Notes under the pieces: model-generated
What the model was told of the DNA's origin: nothing
Seen by the model: the letters and a program-made list of their open reading frames with translations, nothing else
Databases searched by the model: none
DNA from: Lysobacteraceae bacterium 2PB
GTDB taxonomy: Bacteria; Pseudomonadota; Gammaproteobacteria; Xanthomonadales; Xanthomonadaceae
Length of the DNA: 64,000 bases
Direction of reading: 5' to 3'
NCBI GenBank assembly: GCA_005502915.1
Contig: SCMT01000004.1
Location: 1-64,000 of the forward strand
Translations under genes and position numbers: made by a program
Part shown: piece after piece, positions 9,170-15,782 of the stretch
Numbering within the stretch: the first letter of the stretch is position 1
How the letters are laid out: each line of letters starts with the position of its first letter

Positions 9170-9238
9170 GCGCAGGATCTGGTTCTGTCCGGCCGCTTCG
9201 ATGCGGTAGCGGGACGTTTGTTGTTCTCGCTGGATTGA
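9170..9238 (+). pseudogene. Duplicated 3' end of hutH
   Basis: Translates as [22 protein letters not shown]-stop, nearly identical to the hutH C-terminus ([23 protein letters not shown]). It is 22 codons long with its own stop at 9236-9238 and no start or upstream coding part. It is a fragment left by duplication or recombination, probably through the flanking REP pair. Confidence 0.8.
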
Positions 9239-9269
9239 TGCGACCGCTGATGCAGCTCAGCGCGGCCAC

Positions 9270-9803
9270 TCAACCCCGCTGCCGCATCAACCCCGCGATC
9301 TCCTCCAGCCGGTCGCGGATCTCTTCCAGCAGCTTGATCTGGCGGTCGTCGTCGCCGGCGGCGAGGGGGGCGGGCTGCGCGCGCAGCCGTTCGCGACGGC
9401 GCAGGATCTCGGCGCGCAGGGCATGGGCGTCGACGATGCCGACCAGCTGCATGCTGTGCGCCTGGCCCTGGCTCATGCCGGCGGTTTCGATGCGCAGCAG
9501 GCTGAGGTTGAACTGGCGCAGCAGCGGGCCTTCGATGAACGTGACGTCCTGGATGTTCTCCAGCGGGATGGTCTTCTCCACCTGGAACAGGATGCCCTTG
9601 CGGAAGCTCAGCACCTTGTCGTCGAGTTCGCACTTGAGTTTGCGGAAGTACTCGGCGGCCCACCACTGGCCCGGTCCCAGCACCCAGACCAGGATCAGCG
9701 GGCTGAGGACCACGGTGATCAGCAGCATCCAGGCCACGTAGATCAGCATGTAGCGGCGGACCAGCGGGTTGAAGCTGGCGACATAGGGGGCGTGATCGGA
9801 CAT
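9270..9803 (-). CDS. Membrane protein with bacterial PH (bPH2/DUF304) domain
   Basis: A 177-residue inner-membrane protein. One long hydrophobic hairpin (about residues 17-48) precedes a bPH2-type domain (about 50-130) with the family pattern of a strand run, then KTIPLENIQDVTF and FNLSLLRIETAG. A charged C-terminal helix (about 140-175) could be a short coiled coil. Members such as YdbS/YdbT have no defined reaction; bPH domains are thought to mediate oligomerisation at the membrane. The start MSDHAPYV at 9803 is chosen because the longer upstream frame lacks coding character. Confidence 0.75.
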   Translation of the reverse strand: MSDHAPYVASFNPLVRRYMLIYVAWMLLITVVLSPLILVWVLGPGQWWAAEYFRKLKCELDDKVLSFRKGILFQVEKTIPLENIQDVTFIEGPLLRQFNLSLLRIETAGMSQGQAHSMQLVGIVDAHALRAEILRRRERLRAQPAPLAAGDDDRQIKLLEEIRDRLEEIAGLMRQRG

Positions 9804-9955
9804 GCGGGACTCTGGCGGGCGGCCGGGGCGGGATTGTGTCATGCGCCCCGAGGGCGCTGCACGGAGGCTGCATCCGGCCACGGGTGCGGCCCGTAGGCAT
9901 TGACCGTGGATCGCCTGCAGGGGAGTCTGTGGGCGGACGAACCCGGAGTCGACCC

Positions 9956-10372
9956 ATGCGCCTGAAACTGTTCGCCAAGCTCTACCTGATCGTCCTGCCC
10001 GCGTTCTTCGCCATCGACCTGGTCTGGCTGGGTCTGCTGGCCAAGGATCTCTACGATGCCCAGATCGGCGCGCTGCTCAAGGCCGACGTGAACTGGACGG
10101 CCGCGATCGCCTTCTATCTGGTGTTCATCGCCGGGATCGTGCATTTCGTGCTGATGCCGGCGGTCGAGAAGAAGTCGCTCAAGCAGGCAGCACTGAACGG
10201 CGCGGCCTTCGGCTTCGTGACCTATGCGACCTTCGACCTGACCAGCCTCGCCCTGATCCGCGACTGGCCGCTGCTGATCACCGTGGTGGACCTGGCCTGG
10301 GGCACCGTGCTGACGTGCAGCGTGTCCTCGATCGCCTTCGCCGTGAATCGCATGGGAGCCAAAGCGCGATGA
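9956..10372 (+). CDS. DUF2177-family membrane protein
   Basis: A 138-residue protein with four predicted membrane helices. The pattern FFAIDLVWLGLLAKDLY near residue 20 and the ATFDLTSLALIRDWPLLITVVDLAWGT-like stretch near 95-120 are typical of DUF2177. Function is unknown. Its stop overlaps the start of the next gene by 4 bp (ATGA), so the two are translationally coupled and may act together in the membrane. Confidence 0.8.
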   Translation: MRLKLFAKLYLIVLPAFFAIDLVWLGLLAKDLYDAQIGALLKADVNWTAAIAFYLVFIAGIVHFVLMPAVEKKSLKQAALNGAAFGFVTYATFDLTSLALIRDWPLLITVVDLAWGTVLTCSVSSIAFAVNRMGAKAR

Positions 10373-11148
10373 ACTTCATCGGACTCGATCATCTTGGCTG
10401 GCCGGCTGCTGTGATGGTGGCGCTCGCGGTCTTCATGTGGCTGCTGAGCGTGAAGCTGCGCGACGTGAGCATCGTCGACAGCGCCTGGTCGATCTTCTTC
10501 CTGCTGTTCGCGCTGGTCTTCGTGTGGCGGCTCGGCGACCGTTCGCCGGCGACGCTGGCGATGCTGGCCCTGGTCGCGGCCTGGGCGCTGCGCCTGTCGA
10601 TCTACATCACCTGGCGCAACCACGGCCATGGCGAGGACCGGCGCTACCAGGCGATCCGCGCGCGGAACCAGCCGAATTTCGAATTCAAGAGCCTGTACCT
10701 GGTGTTCCTGCTGCAGGCGGTGCTGGCGTTCGTGATCGCGATGCCGCTGCTGCCCGCGCTCAACGGCGCGCGCGACGCCAACCTGCTGACCTGGATCGGC
10801 ATGGCCGTGGCGGTGTTCGGCCTGCTGTTCGAAACCATCGGCGATGCGCAGATGGCGCGCTTCAAGGCCGATCCCGCCTCGGCGGGGCAGGTGATGGATC
10901 GCGGCCTGTGGCGCTACACGCGGCATCCGAATTATTTCGGCGAATCGATGTTCTGGTGGGGCGTGTGGATCGCCTCGTCGAGTCTCGGTGGCGCGTGGAC
11001 GGTGTTCTCGCCGGTGCTGATGACCTTCCTGCTGCTGCGCGTCTCGGGCGTGCCGCTGCTGGAGGCGGATCTGAAGCAGCGGCGGCCGGCCTATGCGGAA
11101 TACCTGCGGACGACCTCGTCGTTCGTGCCGTGGCCGCCGAAGCGCTGA
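10369..11148 (+). CDS. DUF1295 family membrane protein (steroid-5-alpha-reductase-like)
   Basis: A 259-residue polytopic protein with about seven helices. The C-terminal signature LWRYTRHPNYFGE with later PAYAEYLRTT identifies the DUF1295/ICMT-steroid-reductase fold, whose members methylate or reduce lipid-like substrates using SAM or NADPH. The real substrate is unknown. It overlaps the DUF2177 gene by 4 bp. Pairing of DUF2177 and DUF1295, often with cyclopropane-fatty-acid-synthase-like genes, suggests membrane-lipid modification; that role is inference. Confidence 0.85.
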   Translation: MNFIGLDHLGWPAAVMVALAVFMWLLSVKLRDVSIVDSAWSIFFLLFALVFVWRLGDRSPATLAMLALVAAWALRLSIYITWRNHGHGEDRRYQAIRARNQPNFEFKSLYLVFLLQAVLAFVIAMPLLPALNGARDANLLTWIGMAVAVFGLLFETIGDAQMARFKADPASAGQVMDRGLWRYTRHPNYFGESMFWWGVWIASSSLGGAWTVFSPVLMTFLLLRVSGVPLLEADLKQRRPAYAEYLRTTSSFVPWPPKR

Positions 11149-11185
11149 GGCGGCTGCGGCCCTTGCCATCGTTGATCTCCCGGCC

Positions 11186-12106
11186 TCAGCTCGTCCACGC
11201 ACGGATGAAGGGCGCGAGCTGCGGCAGCAGGTCGACGGTGCCGTGCAGGGCCACGACCAGCCACAGCGAGCGGGTGCGCGCCCACAGCACGCCGAAGGCG
11301 ATGCCGGCGGGCGCGATCATCACGATCGAATAGGCCACGGCCCAGGGCAGCGTCGCTTCGGCGACGCCTTCCATCGCGTGCGCGCCGCGCAGGTACAGGC
11401 CGGGGGCGTGGGCGAGGCCGAAGAGCAGCGAGGCCCACAGCACGGCCGCGACCTGCGAACGCGTGGCATCGGCGATGCGCTGCTGCAGCACGCGGCGGAA
11501 CAGCACTTCCTCGCACAGCCCGGCTTCGACGACCTGCCACAGCCAGCAGAGTGGAATCGCCCACAGCAGCGTGCCGAGCGTCGGTGCGAGTTCGCGCAGC
11601 GTCGTGAGTCCGCGTCCGAACACGGCCTGGAAGGCGACGAAAGCGAGGGCCATGCCGACGAACACCCACCACAGCCGCGCGTTGCCGAAGCGCGGGCGGA
11701 GCGTGCTGCCGCGCAGGAACAGCAGCACGGGCAGCACGACCATCGTCGCCAGCTTCAGCACGGTCTGGGCAATCGATTGCGCGGGTTCGTCCGGCCATTG
11801 CGCCTGCAGCGCGCTGAAGCCCCAGCCCAGCACGAGCACGGCGAACAGGCCGAGGTAGAGCAGGGGCCCCGCCAGCCGCTTCGAGGGTGCCGACAGGCGC
11901 GGCCGGTCGTCGTGGCCACGGCTGCGGCCACGCGTGAGCAGCCAGGCGAGGGCGGGGAAGGCGCCGCCCAGGATGGCCATCAGGAAGAGCGGCTCGACGA
12001 GGCTGGCATCCGGCATGCGCGCCAGCACCGCGAGCGACAGCGCATAGGCCGGCAGCGCCACGGCCGTGGCGATCAGGGCGGGGCGTCCGGGCAGGGGCAG
12101 TGCCAT
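11186..12106 (-). CDS. CPBP-family intramembrane metalloprotease
   Basis: A 306-residue membrane protein with about eight helices. The three conserved motifs of the Rce1/CPBP (Abi) family are present: EEVLFRR within EAGLCEEVLFRRVLQQ, FGLAHAP, and HGTVD near the C-terminus, supplying the Glu and His metal ligands. Bacterial members may process or modify membrane-anchored peptides; bacteriocin immunity is known for some. The ATG at 12106 (MALPLPG) is preferred; a longer start at 12187 adds 27 residues without family similarity. It is convergent with the DUF1295 gene. Confidence 0.85.
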   Translation of the reverse strand: MALPLPGRPALIATAVALPAYALSLAVLARMPDASLVEPLFLMAILGGAFPALAWLLTRGRSRGHDDRPRLSAPSKRLAGPLLYLGLFAVLVLGWGFSALQAQWPDEPAQSIAQTVLKLATMVVLPVLLFLRGSTLRPRFGNARLWWVFVGMALAFVAFQAVFGRGLTTLRELAPTLGTLLWAIPLCWLWQVVEAGLCEEVLFRRVLQQRIADATRSQVAAVLWASLLFGLAHAPGLYLRGAHAMEGVAEATLPWAVAYSIVMIAPAGIAFGVLWARTRSLWLVVALHGTVDLLPQLAPFIRAWTS

Positions 12107-12320
12107 GGCCCGGAATGATGCGCCCGCTGTGCGGTGTCGCCACGCGGCATTGGTCACCCAACCAATGACAGGGGCGACTTGCGTCATGCCGAAAACGGTC
12201 GTACGTCACGTGATCAGTCTTATGGGAGTGACGTACTCTGCCGCATGTGCCGAAGCGTGAAGCCCGTCGCGGTCGGTCGTCGCGAATCGGCGTTTCATCG
12301 CTTCCCTCTGGGGAGGTCGC

Positions 12321-12461
12321 ATGAGCAGTACCCGTTCCTCGAATCGAGCCGCGAAGCTCGAACAGATCGCACGTGTCGTCCTGGGCGCGGCGCTGGCCGC
12401 TGCGGTGATCTGGGCCATGGCCGAAGGCGGCATGCCCTGGTCTGCCGCCGGGGCGCCCTGA
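12321..12461 (+). CDS. 46-residue single-helix membrane protein
   Basis: A small frame starting MSSTRSSNRAAKLEQIARVV, with an excellent GGGGAGG ribosome binding site 5 bp upstream of the ATG. It has a charged amphipathic start, a single hydrophobic helix (about residues 16-33) and a short tail with W, G and P. It ends at TGA 12459-12461, 28 bp before the acetyltransferase gene, so the two may be co-transcribed. Function is unknown. The ribosome binding site and helix pattern are the only evidence. Confidence 0.5.
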   Translation: MSSTRSSNRAAKLEQIARVVLGAALAAAVIWAMAEGGMPWSAAGAP

Positions 12462-12489
12462 TCGCCGGCAGCGACGCTATCCTGCGGCG

Positions 12490-13185
12490 ATGTCCGCACA
12501 CGCCTCCGAAGCCCCCCTCGACAACCCGTTCTGGACCGCGCTCGCATCCCGTCATGCGCCGCTGGCCCTGCGCCACGGCGAGGTGGCGCGCTACCCGGCG
12601 GACATCGCGCCCTTCCTCGGCCTGGCGCATGCCGATGTCGATGTGACTGACGCCTTCGACGTACTGGTACCGCCGGGCGACAGCGTCTATCTGCTCGGCA
12701 TCGCGCCGGCCCATGTGCCCACAGGCTGGCGACTGGACGCCTTCGCACCGCTGGCGCAGATGATCCGGGAAACGCCGGTCGACGTGCCCGAGGGCGGCAC
12801 CGTGCGCCGACTCGACGACGACGACCGCGACGACGTGCTGGCCCTGACCGCCCTGGTCTACCCGCACTACTTCCGGCCACGCACCATGACGCTCGGCCGC
12901 TACTTCGCGATCCATGACGACGGTGCGCTGGCCGCGATGGCCGGGGAACGGTTGGCGACCGAAGACTTCCAGGAAGTCAGCGCGATCTGCACGCATCCCG
13001 ATCACCTCGGGCGCGGCCATGCGCACCGGCTCACCGCGTTGCTCACCAACGACATCCTCGCCCAGGGCCGAACGCCGTATCTGCACGTCAGCCACGCCAA
13101 CGCGCGTGCCAAGGCGCTGTACGAACGCATCGGCTACCGGGTGCGCCGCGACATCGGCTTCTGGGCGCTGCGACGCGAGGCGTGA
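12490..13185 (+). CDS. GNAT-family N-acetyltransferase (FR47-like)
   Basis: A 231-residue cytoplasmic acyl-CoA transferase. The C-terminal half (about residues 100-230) holds the GNAT fold: motif A is CTHPDHLGRGHAHRLTALL, with the acetyl-CoA pyrophosphate loop at LGRGHA, and motif B is HVSHANARAKALYERIGY. The N-terminal half is a shorter, less conserved lobe as in FR47-like members. The acceptor substrate cannot be predicted. Confidence 0.85.
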   Translation: MSAHASEAPLDNPFWTALASRHAPLALRHGEVARYPADIAPFLGLAHADVDVTDAFDVLVPPGDSVYLLGIAPAHVPTGWRLDAFAPLAQMIRETPVDVPEGGTVRRLDDDDRDDVLALTALVYPHYFRPRTMTLGRYFAIHDDGALAAMAGERLATEDFQEVSAICTHPDHLGRGHAHRLTALLTNDILAQGRTPYLHVSHANARAKALYERIGYRVRRDIGFWALRREA

Positions 13186-13221
13186 AGTCCCCACCGTCGA
13201 TGTCGCAGTCGTGGCGTGCAA

Positions 13222-13369
13222 GCCCCCTTTGGAAAAGGGGGCGGCGGGCGCGCAGCGTCCGCGGGGGATTTGCGTCCCTTCGCTCATGGCGGCGCGGATG
13301 GATCCACGCTCCGGGATGGCAAATCCCCCCGCCGCGCTTCGCGCGTCGACCCCCTTTTTCAAAGGGGGC
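13222..13369. repeat. Inverted pair of REP-type repeats
   Basis: The arm at 13222-13273 (CCCCCTTTGGAAAAGGGGG...GGGGGATTTGC) is mirrored by the arm at 13319-13369 (GCAAATCCCCCC...CCCCCTTTTTCAAAGGGGG). Each arm contains its own small hairpin. It lies between two convergent genes and may act as a bidirectional transcription end. No gene is seen here. Confidence 0.75.
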
Positions 13370-13436
13370 GAACGTCGCGTCGCGATGCATCGTGCATGTT
13401 CCGGATGCGAGGGCCGGTCGCGTCGGCGATGCCGGG

Positions 13437-14000
13437 TCATTGAGCAGGCACGAAATCCGCCGGATCGATTTCCTCGGCCAGCAGCAGGCGGATGTCGCTG
13501 GCGGGTAGCAGGGTCTTCAGCTGCACGGACAGCGGCTTGAGCTGATCGTGCTGCGTGCACAGCAGCCAGATGCGCTCGACCATGTCCTCGAAGCTCGATG
13601 CGGGATCCCAGGGCACGGCGCCGCTCTGCGCCACGATCTGCAGCAGCTGTCGGGCGATGCCGCGCGCCTGTTCCACCTTGATCGCGTGCGGCTGCAGCGC
13701 ATCCTGCACGCTGTGCTGGAGCTCGTGGAGCAGGGCCGAAGCCGCGGCGGTCTGGCGACGGCGCAGCGTGCCGCGCCTGTCGTCGTCGAACATCGGCGCG
13801 AGCACGCGCGACTTGTAGCCGGCGATGTCCGCCGCCGCGACCAGCCGGTGGCCGGACAGCGTGTTCTCGGTGGCGTCGATCCAGGCGAGCAGCTGCGGCA
13901 GCGCCTGCGAGGACCTGCGTTCGAAGAGACGGACCAGCGCCGGGAACTGCAGCAGTGCGTCGGACAGTTGCCGGGTCAATTGCAGCGTCGATCTGAACAT
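13437..14000 (-). CDS. Hypothetical protein, third gene of the DUF2589 operon
   Basis: A 187-residue soluble protein of unknown family, without signal peptide or membrane helix and predicted mostly helical (LTRQLSDALLQFPALVRLFERR, then LLHELQHSVQDAL). Its start lies 4 bp after the stop of the preceding gene, and its ribosome binding site (GGAG) overlaps that gene's end, so translation is coupled. Its role should be sought with the two other members of the operon. Confidence 0.7.
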   Translation of the reverse strand: MFRSTLQLTRQLSDALLQFPALVRLFERRSSQALPQLLAWIDATENTLSGHRLVAAADIAGYKSRVLAPMFDDDRRGTLRRRQTAAASALLHELQHSVQDALQPHAIKVEQARGIARQLLQIVAQSGAVPWDPASSFEDMVERIWLLCTQHDQLKPLSVQLKTLLPASDIRLLLAEEIDPADFVPAQ

Positions 14001-14004
14001 GGCG

Positions 14005-14709
14005 TCACTCCGGCAGCAGGCGGCGTTCGATGGTGCCGTCGCTCTTCTCGATCGTCTGCCATTCCATGCCGTCCTCGCCGATCTTCAGGCGGATGCGGAC
14101 GATGTCCTCGGGGCGCTGTTCGCGCAGGCGATGCGATTCGGCGACGACTTGGAGCTGGTCGAGCGACGTCTTCTGCTCGACGCCGGTGACCAGGGTGGCG
14201 CAGCGCTTGGTCAGTCGCTCGATCATCCGCTCGGGGCTGAATTCGATGCCGGGCATGACCTTGAACAGGTCGTGGCGTTCGGCGATCTCGGCGAAGCACT
14301 GGGCGGTCCTGTCCGAGAACACGAAGAAACTCTTGTCGGACGGATCCTGGCGCAGCAGTTCGACCAGGGCGGGCGTTTCCTCCGACAGCGCGGCGACCAT
14401 GTCGTTCGACGCGAGCAGGGGCAGCTCGGCCGCGCCGATGCTGGCGCAGACCTCGCGATAGATCTCGGTCCTGAAGCGATCGTTGCCGATCGGCGCGAGC
14501 TGGTACTCGACGCGGTCGACCAGGCCTTCGATCGCGACGGGGATGGTCAGTTCGATGTCGCCGATGCGCATGCGCGGCACGGCGAAGTGCTTGAGCAGGT
14601 CGTGGCGCGCGTACTGTTCGGCGACCGCGACGGTCTGCGCATCGGCCATCACGCGCGCATTGGTGACGCTGGCGATCAGGCCGCCGAGGTATTCGTTGAG
14701 GGTGGGCAT
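14005..14709 (-). CDS. Hypothetical protein, second gene of the DUF2589 operon
   Basis: A 234-residue soluble protein with no recognised domain. The start MPTLNEYLGGLIASVTNARVM resembles the DUF2589 gene product just upstream (MPNLVQELNSLDFSVYI...) in being a short export-free leader with an amphipathic helix. The central segment RIGDIELTIPVAIEGLV could be a beta-rich domain, and the C-terminus DGTIERRLLPE is charged. Ribosome binding site AGGAC precedes the ATG. It is separated from the DUF2589 gene by 75 bp containing a hairpin. Confidence 0.7.
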   Translation of the reverse strand: MPTLNEYLGGLIASVTNARVMADAQTVAVAEQYARHDLLKHFAVPRMRIGDIELTIPVAIEGLVDRVEYQLAPIGNDRFRTEIYREVCASIGAAELPLLASNDMVAALSEETPALVELLRQDPSDKSFFVFSDRTAQCFAEIAERHDLFKVMPGIEFSPERMIERLTKRCATLVTGVEQKTSLDQLQVVAESHRLREQRPEDIVRIRLKIGEDGMEWQTIEKSDGTIERRLLPE

Positions 14710-14741
14710 GTCGATGTCCTGTGAACGGATGCGAGGGAAGT

Positions 14742-14765
14742 GGGGCCGGCCGGATGGCCGGCCCC
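14742..14765 (-). terminator. Intra-operon hairpin downstream of the DUF2589 gene
   Basis: Perfect 10-bp stem GGGGCCGGCC (14742-14751) with GGCCGGCCCC (14756-14765) and a 4-nt loop. No U-tract follows, so it may attenuate or stabilise the transcript so that the first gene is made in excess over the next two. Confidence 0.5.
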
Positions 14766-14784
14766 GGTGACGCAGGTGATGCCG

Positions 14785-15378
14785 TTACTGCGCGGCGATG
14801 CTGTCTTCCAGCATGGTCAGGATGCGGTCCAGGCCGGCCGGCAGTTCGTCGTTCACCGCGCGAACGCGCACGCCGAGGGTGTAGGTACGCTCGGTGCTCG
14901 TGCCGCTGCTGGAGGTGCGCTTGTACGAGGCCGAGGCCTTGAAGTTCACCTTCCAGAACTTGGCGCTGATTTCCGCGCTGCCGGCGAATTCGCTGGACAC
15001 GTTGCTGGTTTCGGTCGACGTCAGCTTGGCGTTGAAGTCGATGTTGACTTCCTCGATGCGCAGCGCCGGGATGGTCAGCATGGTCAGGAACGGCACCGAG
15101 ATCAGCACTTCCGCTTCGTTGAACGGCTGGTTGTTCGGCGCGGTGGTCGCGGCGGGATCGTAGGTCGGGTTCGGGACCTTCTTCGTGTACTTGAAGTCGA
15201 CGTAGCGCAGTTCGTAGTCGGGCGCCTGCGCGGTGCCGACGTTCTTGAAGCCGACTTCCTGGATGAAGCTGACCTGCGACATCGACGCGGCGTGCTGCGC
15301 ATCCACGGCGGCCTGCAGCGGGCCGCCGATGTAGACGCTGAAGTCGAGGCTGTTGAGTTCCTGGACGAGGTTGGGCAT
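14785..15378 (-). CDS. DUF2589-family protein
   Basis: A 197-residue protein matching DUF2589: N-terminal IGGPLQAAVDAQHAASMSQ, then FIQEVGF, then a predicted all-beta core (VLISVPFLTML, then IEEVNIDFNAKL) and a C-terminal ALRI/AVNDELPAGLDRIL helix. The family has no known function; members are cytoplasmic and often occur in multiples. The ribosome binding site AAGGAG is strong. It heads a three-gene operon with two proteins of unknown type, separated by a hairpin that may make it the most abundant product. Confidence 0.8.
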   Translation of the reverse strand: MPNLVQELNSLDFSVYIGGPLQAAVDAQHAASMSQVSFIQEVGFKNVGTAQAPDYELRYVDFKYTKKVPNPTYDPAATTAPNNQPFNEAEVLISVPFLTMLTIPALRIEEVNIDFNAKLTSTETSNVSSEFAGSAEISAKFWKVNFKASASYKRTSSSGTSTERTYTLGVRVRAVNDELPAGLDRILTMLEDSIAAQ

Positions 15379-15731
15379 GTGTTGCTCCTTGGGAATGTGC
15401 CTACTCGTGGTGTGCGGCTTTTCGGCGTCCGCCGCTGCGTGTGGCGCCGTCCTCCGCCGCGTCGTCGCCCTCCGTGGCGACGACGCCCGCTTCGGTTGCG
15501 TCCTTGCGGAACGCGGCGTCCTGCCGCGTTCCCGGCGATTCGCGAGGGCTCCGCGGGCACGCATCCCGTCGGTCGCGAATGGGGTGTTCTCTTCCTTGGC
15601 GACCATTCTCCTGATCGGCTTCGCACCGGCTGCGACCCATTGCATCGGCATTGGTCGCCCGGGGAACACTGCGTTCGTGCCGTGCGTCCATGCGGTCGCA
15701 GCGCATGCGCCATGGCCGTGCGACAAAGAAA
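15379..15731. other. Gene-free stretch upstream of the DUF2589 operon
   Basis: About 350 bp without a credible gene on either strand. It should hold the promoter of the DUF2589 operon. I see no repeat shared with the rest of the window. Confidence 0.4.
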
Positions 15732-15756
15732 AAGGCCCGGGACATGCCCGGGCCTT
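15732..15756 (-). terminator. Rho-independent terminator of the M14 carboxypeptidase gene
   Basis: Stem AAGGCCCGGG (15732-15741) with CCCGGGCCTT (15747-15756), 5-nt loop. Read on the minus strand it is followed by TTTTCTTT. It lies about 27 bp past the stop of the gene on that strand. Confidence 0.85.
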
Positions 15757-15782
15757 CGTCATCCGCAGCTTCGCGCCGGATG

